Source: CAZLPZ01 sp964607245
GTDB taxonomy: Bacteria; Pseudomonadota; Alphaproteobacteria; Micavibrionales; Micavibrionaceae
Length of the DNA stretch: 64,000 nt
Reading direction: 5' to 3'
NCBI GenBank assembly: GCA_964607245.1
Contig: CAZSIB010000006.1
Coordinates: forward strand, 15,975 to 79,974
Of this stretch, positions 44,201 through 53,488 are shown piece by piece; position 1 is the stretch's first letter; each line of letters starts with the position of its first letter. The position numbers and the translations under genes were made by a program. Below the pieces are notes generated by a model. That model was not told the origin of the DNA. It was given only the letters and a program-made list of their open reading frames with translations, and made no database searches.

Positions 44201-44324
44201 CCAAGATATTATATTCTTTAGATATCACTTTCTGTGACCAACCTTAAAATTGTAATCGATCAGTCGTAAAGATACATTTAAAATACGATTTGATTTTGTC
44301 TTAAATCTTAAGGATTTATACCCG

Positions 44325-44975
44325 ATGCTTTTCTTTTTTGACCTGTGTGGCATTGTTGTCTTTGCGATCACCGGCTGCTTGCTGGCTGCACGGCGAGGGC
44401 TTGATCTGGTCGGGTTCATTTGGCTTGCCATTATCACAGCCGTGGGTGGTGGAACCTTGCGGGATTTAATCCTGGAGCGTCCCGTCTTTTGGCGGGATCA
44501 ACCCATTTATCTTTATCTTTGTTTGGCGACCGCCTGTTTTATGTATGTCATGGCACACTGGATTCATCGGCACTTACGTTGGGTTTTATGGTGTGACGCC
44601 GCCGGGATCGCCCTTTTTGCGGTGATCGGAACCCAAATTTCCCTCTCCAGCGGCACCACCCCCATCGTCGCCTTGGGCATGGGAATTTTAACCGCGACCT
44701 TTGGTGGGATCTTGCGCGATCTTTTGGCCGGGGAGACGACCCTGATTATGCGTCGCGAGATTTATGTGACGGCCGCGGCCTTAAGCAGCGCCCTTTATTT
44801 AATCGGCACCCTTATCCTTCACCAACCCGATTCCGTGATTGTCCCCATTGCCATTCTGGCAGGGTTTTCGCTCCGCGCCTTCGCCCTGCACTACCGGCTC
44901 CATTTGCCAGGGCACCGGTGGTTGGGGGATTTTAATGACAAAAGTCCTATACCCGATCGCCGCCGCGAAAATTAA
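44325..44975 (+). CDS. TRIC/UPF0126 family membrane protein (YicG-like)
   Basis: A 216-aa protein with six to seven spans made of two repeats of the family unit: DLCGIVVFAITGCLLAARRG with VGGGTLRDLIL, and a second half CDAAGIALFAVIGTQ with TFGGILRDLLAG. The bacterial members are related to trimeric intracellular cation channels; the conducted ion here is unknown. The gene stands alone in a divergent position to the GGDEF/EAL gene. Confidence 0.92.
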   Translation: MLFFFDLCGIVVFAITGCLLAARRGLDLVGFIWLAIITAVGGGTLRDLILERPVFWRDQPIYLYLCLATACFMYVMAHWIHRHLRWVLWCDAAGIALFAVIGTQISLSSGTTPIVALGMGILTATFGGILRDLLAGETTLIMRREIYVTAAALSSALYLIGTLILHQPDSVIVPIAILAGFSLRAFALHYRLHLPGHRWLGDFNDKSPIPDRRREN

Positions 44976-45060
44976 GCTCGGACCCCTATAAATTTACATA
45001 TATTTTACTCGGCCTGTGCGATCATTTTTGTACGATACTGTAAAGTTGAGGAGCAGAATT

Positions 45061-45963
45061 GTGGGATCTGACAACCAAACGAACCATTCCGAACACGATT
45101 TTATGGCCTTTTGTGCCAAAATCGAAAACGATCCCGGCACTTGGGAAACATTAAAGCTGGGATTTTCCGCCCAAATGAAACAACGAGAGATTCTGCAAGA
45201 TATGGACCAAGCGGCCACCTATTTGAAAAAAGCGCGTGAAGATGCGCTTTTTGCATTTAAAGAGCTCAACGAACGGGCCCGCACCTTAAAAGCCGAGGCA
45301 GAATCCTATATCTTCACGGATAATGACATTCTCCTTTTTGCCAATATCAAAACATCCGAGTCACGCGAACGGATGGGCATCATCACCCAAGAAACACGAC
45401 TGGCTCTTCCAAGCGACGTTGAGCTTGAAAAACTTCCCGCAAGCGGAAATATGCGCGCGCTCAAAACCTTTGCTGACGAAAAAATGCGCACCGCCCGCCA
45501 GGTGCGCGCAATTTCCTCGCTTGCAACCGATGCAAATCGACGTAACAATATTGGCATTCAACGTAAAAATCGTCATCTCCCCTTGGTCATGCTGGTCGAA
45601 GACGACCGCTTTACAGCCAGTTACGCGACGCAACTTCTCAGCAAAGATTACGAAGTGTTTCATGTGCGTACCGGTGAGGAAGCCATTGATTATTACATGG
45701 ATTATGCCCCAGATGTCGTCCTCATTGATGTCCACCTGCCGGGGATGAGCGGTACCGATACCTTGCAGATGATTAAGACCATGGATCCCCATGCCTATTG
45801 CATTATTTTGTCGGTCGACAGTTCACAAAGTACCGTGATTGCGGCGTCCAAAGATGGCGCCGACCGTTATTTGCGCAAGCCCTATACCAAAGAACGCCTG
45901 TTATGGACGGTTCAACAATCCCCCCATATTCAGCCGAATTTTTCAGCCCAAGCCCAGACATAG
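45061..45963 (+). CDS. Response regulator with N-terminal helical domain
   Basis: A 300-aa protein. I chose GTG 45061 because GAGGAG lies 7-8 bases upstream; an in-frame start at 45016 lacks one. Residues 1-150 are helical with a coiled coil (YLKKAREDALFAFKELNERA). Residues about 176-295 are a CheY-like receiver (VMLVEDDRFTASYA) with phosphoacceptor Asp223 in LIDVHLPGMSG and the conserved Lys in RKPYTKE. There is no DNA-binding or enzymatic output domain. No histidine kinase is adjacent; the GGDEF/EAL gene is a kilobase away. Confidence 0.9.
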   Translation: MGSDNQTNHSEHDFMAFCAKIENDPGTWETLKLGFSAQMKQREILQDMDQAATYLKKAREDALFAFKELNERARTLKAEAESYIFTDNDILLFANIKTSESRERMGIITQETRLALPSDVELEKLPASGNMRALKTFADEKMRTARQVRAISSLATDANRRNNIGIQRKNRHLPLVMLVEDDRFTASYATQLLSKDYEVFHVRTGEEAIDYYMDYAPDVVLIDVHLPGMSGTDTLQMIKTMDPHAYCIILSVDSSQSTVIAASKDGADRYLRKPYTKERLLWTVQQSPHIQPNFSAQAQT

Positions 45964-46067
45964 GGCGATTCCCCCCATATTTCCGTTGACCGGATGGCCT
46001 GCCGCCTGCTATGGCCATAAGAGCCGCCGACGCAGCCCTTGATAGGAAGAAACAGGATTCTTGCCCA

Positions 46068-47474
46068 ATGTCGATCACGCTGTATAACACCCTGACCCGC
46101 ACGAAAGAACGTCTGGCCCCGGTCACACCGGGGGTCGTCAAAATGTATTGCTGCGGCCCCACCGTTTACGCCCGGGCACATATCGGCAATTTGCGGACCT
46201 ATGTCTTTGAAGACATTTTGCGCCGCACGATCAAACATGCTGGTTATCAGATCAAGCATGTCATGAACATTACGGATGTCGGACATTTACAATCGGACGG
46301 CGATGACGGCGACGATAAAATGAGTCTGGCCGCCAAAGCCGAATCCAAAAGCCCCTGGGATATCGCCCGCGCCTATGAAGATATTTTCTTTGATGATACG
46401 CAAAAGCTGAACATCGAACGCCCGGATGTGGTGGTCCGCGCGACGGACTGCATTCCCCAAATGCAAAAGTTCATCGCCGACCTTGAGGCAAAGGGGTTTT
46501 GCTATCGCACCAACCAGAATATCTATTTTGATACGTCCAAATTTTCGACCTATGCCGACTTCGCGCGCCTGGATTTAAAGGGGCAACAAGAAGCCGCGCG
46601 CGACAACGTTGAAAAAGATAGCGGCAAGAAGAACCCACAAGATTTCGTCTTGTGGTTTACATCCAGTAAATTCCCGAACCAAATCATGAAATGGGACAGC
46701 CCCTGGGGCGTGGGATTTCCCGGCTGGCACATTGAATGCTCGGTCATGGCGACCGAACATTTAGGATCCAGAATTGATATTCACTGCGGCGGAATTGACC
46801 ACATCCCGGTGCACCATACGAATGAAATCGCCCAAAGCGAATGCTATCACGGGCACCAATGGGTCAATATCTGGATGCACGGCAATTTCTTGACCGTGGA
46901 TAAAGGCAAGATGTCGAAATCCAAGGGTGGGACGCTCACCATGCAAACGCTTGAGGATGAAGGATTTCATCCCCTGCACTATCGGTATTTGATTTTATCC
47001 GCGCATTACCGGGGAGAATTATTATTCAGTTGGGATTCCTTGGACGCGGCGCGCAATGCCTATGAACGCCTCCGCAACCGCATCATCGATTGGGGATCCG
47101 ACAAAGACGAAAACATCCCCCTCTCGGAGGTGGCTAAAAAATACCAATCCGATTTTTGGAGCGCGTGCGACGACGATTTAAATACGCCGATTGCCCTCGC
47201 GCATCTTTGGACGATGATCAAGGATCAACATCTGCACGTGGCCGAAAAATATGCGCTCCTTCTGGATTTTGACTCTGTCCTGGGGCTTCAGATCCAAGAC
47301 ATGGCGGATCAAAAAATATCGGATGACCTCCGCGCCCTGATTGACGCGCGCCAGGCGGCACGGGCCGCCAAAGACTGGGCCAAATCGGACGCTTTACGCG
47401 AGGCGCTCGCCGCCCGCGGCGTCACGATCAAGGATACACCCGACGGGCCGGTGTGGATGGTGAAATCCACCTGA
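46068..47474 (+). CDS. cysS: Cysteinyl-tRNA synthetase
   Basis: A 468-aa class I aminoacyl-tRNA synthetase charging tRNA-Cys. The zinc-binding YCCGPTVY, the HIGH-like HIGN, the GWHIECS zinc ligands and KMSKSKG are all present. I chose ATG 46068 (MSITLYNTLTRTKE) by homology; the frame extends 57 bases upstream. The C-terminal anticodon-binding region ends GVTIKDTPDGPVWMVKST. Confidence 0.97.
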   Translation: MSITLYNTLTRTKERLAPVTPGVVKMYCCGPTVYARAHIGNLRTYVFEDILRRTIKHAGYQIKHVMNITDVGHLQSDGDDGDDKMSLAAKAESKSPWDIARAYEDIFFDDTQKLNIERPDVVVRATDCIPQMQKFIADLEAKGFCYRTNQNIYFDTSKFSTYADFARLDLKGQQEAARDNVEKDSGKKNPQDFVLWFTSSKFPNQIMKWDSPWGVGFPGWHIECSVMATEHLGSRIDIHCGGIDHIPVHHTNEIAQSECYHGHQWVNIWMHGNFLTVDKGKMSKSKGGTLTMQTLEDEGFHPLHYRYLILSAHYRGELLFSWDSLDAARNAYERLRNRIIDWGSDKDENIPLSEVAKKYQSDFWSACDDDLNTPIALAHLWTMIKDQHLHVAEKYALLLDFDSVLGLQIQDMADQKISDDLRALIDARQAARAAKDWAKSDALREALAARGVTIKDTPDGPVWMVKST

Positions 47475-47648
47475 CCTGACGGATCGGATCCCTGTTTGAA
47501 CGGATAAAACCGCATATATGGGCAAGGTTTTACTTTAACCGATTTTCTGCTAAAATAGGAGCGTGATCATAAAGCCATCTGTGCAGAACAGCACAAAAAC
47601 GGGGACGTCCGAACAACCCTGTGCACCAAAGATAAGGATTATCGATCG
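47475..47648. other. Intergenic region upstream of phaZ
   Basis: 174 bases without a gene. TAAAAT at about 47551-47556 with TTTACT 16 bases upstream is a plausible promoter for phaZ. AAGGA at about 47634 serves as its ribosome-binding site. Confidence 0.4.
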
Positions 47649-49029
47649 ATGCTTTACCACCTGTACGATCTTCAGCATGCGTTTTTAACCCCCGCGCGGG
47701 TGGGGGCCGAATGCATCCGGCATCTCTATCAAAATCCGTTTAACCCGCTTTCCTATTCCCACGGGGGCCGGACGGTTGCGGCTGGCGCCGAGCTTTTTGA
47801 ACGCGTGACGCGGCGCTTTGGCCGCCCAAATTTTGATCTGCATACGACCGAGATTGACGGCAAAACAGTCGATGTGACCGAAGAAGATTTGATCACCAAA
47901 CCCTTTTGCCATCTGCTCCATTTTAAACGCGCGACACACCGCCACGACCCCAAGGTGTTGGTGGTGGCCCCCATGTCGGGACACTGGGCAACCCTCCTGC
48001 GTGGTACGGTTCAGGCGCTTTTGCCCCATCACGATGTCTACATCACCGATTGGGAAGACGCGCGCCAAATCCCGTTAAAAGATGGGCGGTTTAATCTGGA
48101 TGATTACATCGCGTACTTACGCGAATTTATTATCTATCTGGGGCCTGATGTGCATTTAATTGCCGTCTGCCAACCCGCCGTCCCCGTGATGGCGGTTGTC
48201 GCCTTGATGAACGCCGAAAATCACCCGAAAACCCCGCGCTCGATGACCCTGATGGGCGATTGATACGCGCGTGACCCCGACCGAGGTCACGCAACTTGCC
48301 GAAGAAAAACCGATGAGTTGGTTTGAAAACGGTTTGATCAGTGAAGTGCCGTTTTATTATCCAGGCGCGTATCGCAAAGTCTATCCCGGATTTCTCCAGC
48401 TCTCGGGCTTTATGTCGATGAATATGGAGCGACATGTCGGCGCGCATATGGATTTCTTTAAACACCTGGTCCAGGGCGATGACGACAGCGCGGATTCGCA
48501 CCGCAAATTCTATGATGAATATCTCTCGGTCATGGATTTACCGGCCGAATTTTATTTACAAACCGTCGATACGGTGTTTCAACGTCAACTTTTACCCAAA
48601 GGGCTCATGAAGTGGCGTGATCCCAAGACTGAAAAACTACACGATGTCCTACCGGCGAAAATCCGCAAAACCGTCCTCCTCACGATTGAAGGGGAACTGG
48701 ACGATATTTCTGCGCATGGGCAAACGACCGCCGCGCATGACTTATGCACTGCCCTTCCGGCCCGGATGCAATTCCATCATTTCCAGGAAAATGTCGGGCA
48801 TTACGGGATTTTCAACGGGCGGCGCTGGCGTGAACAAATCATGCCGCGCATCCGCCATATGATCCGCACGGCCGAACCGGGGCTCGACCCCATTCCGGCG
48901 CGCGATTTGAAACTAATCCCCGACCGCGTGCCGGCGCGATTTGATAAAAAACTCCACGGCATCGACGCTGTACGGAAAAAATACGGCGTCCCCGGCGAGA
49001 AAAAACCAGGGGCGAAAAAGGGTGAATAA
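47649..49029 (+). pseudogene. phaZ: Intracellular polyhydroxyalkanoate depolymerase, frameshifted
   Basis: Two adjacent frames together make a full PhaZ of the short-chain intracellular type, which degrades stored polyhydroxybutyrate granules. The first (47649-48263) holds VVAPMSGHWATLLRGTV and the catalytic cysteine of the lipase-like box in VCQPAVPVMAVVALM. It stops right after MTLMGD. The second (from about 48256) continues IDTRVTPTEVTQLAEEKPMS and holds the C-terminal histidine region NVGHYGIFNGRRW. Family members read MGGPIDTRVNPTEV at the junction, so about five bases (or two) are missing at 48258-48262. Unless this is a sequencing error the enzyme is not made whole. No phaP, phaC or phaR is in the window. 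Confidence 0.88.
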
Positions 49030-49551
49030 GTGCCCCGATCGAATCCCTTACTCATTGTGTTTGGTGGTCTTCCTGGAAGTGGGAAGACGTCAATCGCAAA
49101 AATACTGTCCAACAAACTCCGCGCAACATATCTCAGAATTGATACGATCGAACAAATTCTGTTAAATCAAGGTTGTTTAAAAATAGGCTCTGAGGGTTAT
49201 ATGATTGCCTATGGGCTTGCAAAAGAGAATTTAAATGGGGAGAATACTGTTATCTCCGATTCAGTTAATCCCATACCCGAAACACGACAATCATGGCAAA
49301 TCATTGCCACACAAACAGGTGCTGATATTTTAGAGATTGAAGTCTTTTGTTCCGACCCAAAAGAACATCAACGCCGAGTTGAAAGTCGTAAAGCAGACAT
49401 TCCGGGGCACAAACTTCCCACATGGGATGACGTTATTCAACGTCAGTACGATCCATGGTTATCTGCGCATCTGCATCTCGATACTGCAAAACAAACTCCC
49501 ACCGAGGTCGCGGCTCAAATCCTGTGTCACCCGCTCATAAATGTATTATGA
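49030..49551 (+). CDS. P-loop kinase/AAA_33-type ATPase, unknown substrate
   Basis: A 173-aa protein with Walker A GLPGSGKT at residues 13-20 and an AAA_33/zeta-toxin-like kinase layout (YLRIDTIEQILL, then VISDSVNP, and the lid RRVESRKADIPGHK). Start GTG 49030 follows the previous stop at once; AAGGG lies 8 bases upstream. Its composition is clearly more AT-rich than its neighbours, suggesting recent acquisition. No antitoxin gene is adjacent, so a toxin role is unlikely without one. Confidence 0.8.
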   Translation: MPRSNPLLIVFGGLPGSGKTSIAKILSNKLRATYLRIDTIEQILLNQGCLKIGSEGYMIAYGLAKENLNGENTVISDSVNPIPETRQSWQIIATQTGADILEIEVFCSDPKEHQRRVESRKADIPGHKLPTWDDVIQRQYDPWLSAHLHLDTAKQTPTEVAAQILCHPLINVL

Positions 49552-49827
49552 AATTAAAATAACGCGATGATGATATAAATTTATGAATTACGTATAATAA
49601 ACAAGCCCATAACTTAACATAATGCAATGCAGTAACGAAACCCCATGACGCGGCCTAATCACTTGATGTACAATAAGAAATATAGGGAAGTACTGTCAAA
49701 CGTTCGGCAATTTTTGGTCGATTTTATCCACAGACCCTCAAAAAGCTCGACAACACCCCCGGCGATTGACTATATTTATCCCTGTTCCAAAAAAGTAATG
49801 CCCAGACGGGGCGAAACAGGTGATGCC
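49552..49827. other. AT-rich gap before the YgjP-like gene
   Basis: About 275 bases, AT-rich at the 5' side, without a supported gene. A frame from 49645 runs through into the metallopeptidase, but its first 61 codons look noncoding. A promoter for the downstream gene is expected here; none was chosen. Confidence 0.4.
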
Positions 49828-50553
49828 ATGTCGCGCGCGACAATTGCACAGCATCAGGACCGCCTGAAAACCATTTCCGCACGCCTCAAGCTGCGGGTGA
49901 GCAAACGCGCGCGCCGCATGACCTTGCGCCTCGATCCCGAAACGCGCGCGATGCATTTGATTGTTCCGCCCCGCGTGAATCTCGACTATGCCATTGATTT
50001 TGCAGGACAACATCGCGCCTGGATTCGCGAAAAACTTTCCAGCCTGCCAAAGCCTGTGCCCTTTATCGACGGGGCCATTATGCCGCTCTCGGGCCGCGAC
50101 CATTACTTGGAAATCATCCAGGACGATACACGGCGCAGCACAGCGATCACGGTGAAAAACCGGATTATGTGCGTGGAAACGCCGCTTGACGACCCAAGCG
50201 CGCGCATCGAACGATATTTACGTGACTGGATCCGGGATGAAATCGATACGCTCGCCCGGGAAAAGGCCGCCCAAATCCGCCGCCGGATTGGCGATGTGCG
50301 CGTGCGCGATACCAAATCCCGCTGGGGCTCCTGTGCCGAGGATGGGAATTTATCCTTTTGCTGGCGCCTGGTTTTTGCCCCGCGCGAAGTCATTGATTAC
50401 GTCGTCGCGCACGAAGTCGCCCATTTGGTCCATTTTGACCATTCCGCGGCGTTCTGGCGCCTGTGCGACCGGTTGTCGGTCGATATGGCCTATGGGCGCG
50501 ATTGGCTGAAGGAATACGGCCAAACCCTGATGAGCTATGGCTCGACGAATTAA
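49828..50553 (+). CDS. YgjP-like zinc metallopeptidase (DUF45 family)
   Basis: A 241-aa protein of the YgjP/DUF45 family with a gluzincin-type active site HEVAH at residues 195-199 and a third ligand in LVHFDHSAAFWRLCDRL. The preceding block SRWGSCAEDGNLSFCWRLVF is diagnostic. I chose ATG 49828 (MSRATIAQHQDRL) with AGGTGA just upstream; ATG 49798 is possible. Biological substrate unknown. Confidence 0.88.
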   Translation: MSRATIAQHQDRLKTISARLKLRVSKRARRMTLRLDPETRAMHLIVPPRVNLDYAIDFAGQHRAWIREKLSSLPKPVPFIDGAIMPLSGRDHYLEIIQDDTRRSTAITVKNRIMCVETPLDDPSARIERYLRDWIRDEIDTLAREKAAQIRRRIGDVRVRDTKSRWGSCAEDGNLSFCWRLVFAPREVIDYVVAHEVAHLVHFDHSAAFWRLCDRLSVDMAYGRDWLKEYGQTLMSYGSTN

Positions 50554-50651
50554 TTTTCAGAATTTATTGACTCTGTCCTGAAATATCGCCTATAAATGTC
50601 CCATAACAATAATTATGTGTTATGTAAAATATTATTAGAGAGAAAAGTATC

Positions 50652-51095
50652 ATGAAATTACGAGACGCACTGATTGCCGTCACGACCGCCGCCACTGTAA
50701 CGGGCGTCCAAGCGCAACGCATTGGCGCACCAAAGGACATTGCACGCACACCTGATGGGCAACAATATACGCTCCAATACGAACTGCGCATCGGGAATGC
50801 TGTCATCCCCTTCATTGGCCAAGTCACACGAGACGGAGATGCCGCTGTAGTGATCCTTGCAGATCAACACAAAAACCCCATCTCTGGAGCTCGTATCCCC
50901 TGTAATGCAACAGAAATTTCAAAATCGATTGACGCAACAAAGAAACAAATCGCAGATGATGCTCAAGCGAACGCGGGTAAACCCGAAACCTTTAGATCAT
51001 CTCTTGAAAAGACTATTCAAAACATTACCTTAACGAATTTAGGTTTTGTCGCGAAAGTTTGTGATGTTCCAGCTCCGGCTGCCCCCAAACCCTAA
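50652..51095 (+). CDS. Small exported protein, 147 aa, unknown function
   Basis: A 147-aa protein with a Sec signal peptide (MKLRDALIAVTTAATVTGVQA, cleavage after residue 21). The mature part is beta-rich at first (YTLQYELRIGNAVIPFIGQ), then helical (ATKKQIADDAQANAGKPETF). It has two cysteines (IPCNAT, KVCDVP) that could form a disulfide. AGAGAG precedes the ATG. It is convergent with ruvX; the ends overlap by 4 bases. Confidence 0.8.
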   Translation: MKLRDALIAVTTAATVTGVQAQRIGAPKDIARTPDGQQYTLQYELRIGNAVIPFIGQVTRDGDAAVVILADQHKNPISGARIPCNATEISKSIDATKKQIADDAQANAGKPETFRSSLEKTIQNITLTNLGFVAKVCDVPAPAAPKP

Positions 51096-51574
51096 TTTAT
51101 GTAACTCATAAAATCTTCTAAAATCTTTTGCGCGGCCAGGGCATCGATCACCTGGTCGCGTTTTTTGTTGTTCAGGCGTTTTCCAGCTGTTTTCCCGATA
51201 TTATCCACCAAATCATCCCCATGGGCTGTGGAAAACCGCTCATCCCAAAAGGTGATGGGGATGTTTAAAGCAAGAAACCGGTCCAGCTCCGCTGTAAAAT
51301 CCCGCACAGACTGGCATCTTTTCCCAACCTGACCATCCGGGAGCAGCGGCCACCCAACGACCAATCCCTTGACCTGATAATCTGCAATCACGGAAACAAG
51401 ATCCTGGGCATCACGGGTAAATTTCGTCCGCGCAAGCGTTTTAAGCGGCAAAACCGCCTCTTGCCCCCAAATACAGGTCGCAAGGCCAATGGTCTTCGCC
51501 CCGACATCGAGCGCCATGACCCGCGCGCCCGGGGCAAGCATCGCCACAAACTGATCCGTCGATAAAATCGCCAT
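51092..51574 (-). CDS. ruvX: Putative pre-16S rRNA nuclease / Holliday junction resolvase RuvX (YqgF)
   Basis: A 160-aa RNase H-fold nuclease of the YqgF family, involved in 16S rRNA 5' end processing. ALDVGAKTIGLA holds the first catalytic Asp. LVVGWPLLPDGQVGKRCQ and FWDERFSTAH follow, and the C-terminal RDQVIDALAAQKILEDFM carries the last acidic residue. I chose ATG 51574 (MAILSTDQF). It is divergent from gatC, a common alphaproteobacterial arrangement. Confidence 0.92.
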   Translation of the reverse strand: MAILSTDQFVAMLAPGARVMALDVGAKTIGLATCIWGQEAVLPLKTLARTKFTRDAQDLVSVIADYQVKGLVVGWPLLPDGQVGKRCQSVRDFTAELDRFLALNIPITFWDERFSTAHGDDLVDNIGKTAGKRLNNKKRDQVIDALAAQKILEDFMSYIN

Positions 51575-51645
51575 AAGACTTGAAGTTATAAAGGGTGTCG
51601 TGGTACGAGGATAGAGGAAATTTAAAAAACAAAAAGGGACCGAGA

Positions 51646-51936
51646 ATGACGACCTTAACGCTTGACGATGTTCGGAAAAATGCACGCCTGGCGCGGCTTC
51701 AACTCTCGCCCGAGGAAGAAGCGCGCTATCAAAGCCAGATGAGCAATATCATCAATTTTGTCGAACAACTGAAAGAAGTCGATACGGCCGCCGTTGAGCC
51801 CTTGGCCAATGTTGTGGACATCGATTTATTCCTGCGCGATGACGTCGTGAATGATGGCGGATACCAAAGCGATATTCTGGCGAACGCGCCCGAGGCACTT
51901 GAGGGATTCTTTGTGGTGCAAAAGGTGGTGGAGTAA
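51646..51936 (+). CDS. gatC: Asp/Glu-tRNA amidotransferase subunit C
   Basis: A 96-aa subunit that stabilises GatA and GatB. DVRKNARLARLQLSPEEEAR and the conserved LANVVDIDLFLRDDVV end are diagnostic. I chose ATG 51646, with AAGGGA 8 bases upstream. It heads the gat operon. Confidence 0.95.
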   Translation: MTTLTLDDVRKNARLARLQLSPEEEARYQSQMSNIINFVEQLKEVDTAAVEPLANVVDIDLFLRDDVVNDGGYQSDILANAPEALEGFFVVQKVVE

Positions 51937-51997
51937 TTCCTTCTTTCATAGAAAAGCAAAGAAACAAGATAAATTTTTTACCGAATAGAGACCGTAT

Positions 51998-53485
51998 ATG
52001 ACGAACTTGACCAACCTCACGATCACCGATGCGCTCCATGGCCTCAAAGCCAAGAAATTCTCGGCCCTTGACCTGACAAATGCCCATCTGGCCCAGATTG
52101 AGAAATTAAATGGCGCGTTAAACGCGTATCTGACCGTGACCGCGGACGTCGCACGCAAGGAGGCGGCAGTCGCGGATGCACGTTATGCCGCCGGGACACC
52201 CCGCGCGCTTGAGGGGATTCCACTTGCCATCAAAGATATGTTTTGCACAAAAGGTGTCCGCACAACAGCGGCGAGTAAAATCCTTGAACATTTTGTGCCG
52301 CCCTATGAATCAACCGTCACGCAAAAATTGCTCGATGCCGGCGCGGTATTTTTGGGCAAGACAAACCAGGACGAATTCGCGATGGGCGGATCCACAACGA
52401 ACAGCGCATTTGGTCCAACCGTCTCGCCCTGGCACCGAGATCGCGACCCCATAACAAATCTGGTCGCGGGCGGGTCATCCGGCGGATCAGCAGCGGCAGT
52501 GGCGGCCCACATGGCGCTTGGGGCGACAGGTACCGATACGGGCGGATCCATCCGTCAACCCGCAAGTTATTGCGGCATTACGGGGATTAAACCCACCTAT
52601 GGGCGGTGTTCGCGCTATGGGATTATCGCGTTTGCTTCGTCGCTGGATCAGGCCGGTGTCTTTGGGAAAACGGTTGATGACTGCGCCCGCCAACTTCAGG
52701 TGATTGCGGGATACGACCCCCATGACAGCACATCGGCGAATATCCCCGTGCCTGATTTTTCGGCCAAAATGAACCAAGACCTGAAAGGCTTGACGATTGG
52801 GATTCCAAAAGAGTACCGGGTTGACGGCATGCCCCAAGAAATTGAAAAAATCTGGCATGACGCGGCGGATTGGGCGCGGGATGCGGGGGCCCAAATCGTC
52901 GATGTGTCCTTGCCGCATACGCGGTATGCCCTTGCGACCTATTATATCATTGCGCCGGCCGAGGCGTCATCGAACCTTGCGCGGTATGACGGCGTGCGGT
53001 ATGGCCTCCGCGTTACGGGCGATGATTTGATTGACACGTATGCGAAATCACGCGGTGCGGGCTTTGGGGCCGAGGTCAAACGCCGCATCATGGTCGGGAC
53101 CTATGCCCTGTCATCTGGATACTATGACGCCTATTACATCAAGGCCCAGCGCGTACGCCGCTGTATCTCAACCGATTTCGCGAACGCCTATAAAACATGC
53201 GACGTCATCTTGGCCCCCACTGCGCCTTCCGGCGCATTTCCGATCGGCCAGAATGATGATGATCCCGTGAAAATGTATTTGAATGATGTGTTTACCGTCC
53301 CGGCCTCGCTTGCGGGGTTACCGGGCATGTCCGTCCCTGTCGGGTTGGATACGCACGGTTTGCCGCTCGGGATGCAAATTATCGGTCGCCCGTGGGAAGA
53401 GGCCACAGTGTTCCAAGCCGCGCGCGCGATTGAACGGGCCGCCCAGTTTTCATTCACACCTGCGCTCATTCAAAAGGCAGCATAA
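51998..53485 (+). CDS. gatA: Asp/Glu-tRNA amidotransferase subunit A
   Basis: A 495-aa amidase that releases ammonia from glutamine for transamidation of Glu-tRNA-Gln and Asp-tRNA-Asn. The Ser-cisSer-Lys catalytic triad is visible: Lys in LAIKDMF, and serines in GGSSGGSAAAVAA and GTDTGGSIRQPAS. YCGITGIKPTYGRCSRYGI is typical of GatA rather than other amidases. It follows gatC by 61 bases. Confidence 0.97.
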   Translation: MTNLTNLTITDALHGLKAKKFSALDLTNAHLAQIEKLNGALNAYLTVTADVARKEAAVADARYAAGTPRALEGIPLAIKDMFCTKGVRTTAASKILEHFVPPYESTVTQKLLDAGAVFLGKTNQDEFAMGGSTTNSAFGPTVSPWHRDRDPITNLVAGGSSGGSAAAVAAHMALGATGTDTGGSIRQPASYCGITGIKPTYGRCSRYGIIAFASSLDQAGVFGKTVDDCARQLQVIAGYDPHDSTSANIPVPDFSAKMNQDLKGLTIGIPKEYRVDGMPQEIEKIWHDAADWARDAGAQIVDVSLPHTRYALATYYIIAPAEASSNLARYDGVRYGLRVTGDDLIDTYAKSRGAGFGAEVKRRIMVGTYALSSGYYDAYYIKAQRVRRCISTDFANAYKTCDVILAPTAPSGAFPIGQNDDDPVKMYLNDVFTVPASLAGLPGMSVPVGLDTHGLPLGMQIIGRPWEEATVFQAARAIERAAQFSFTPALIQKAA

Positions 53486-53488
53486 CCG

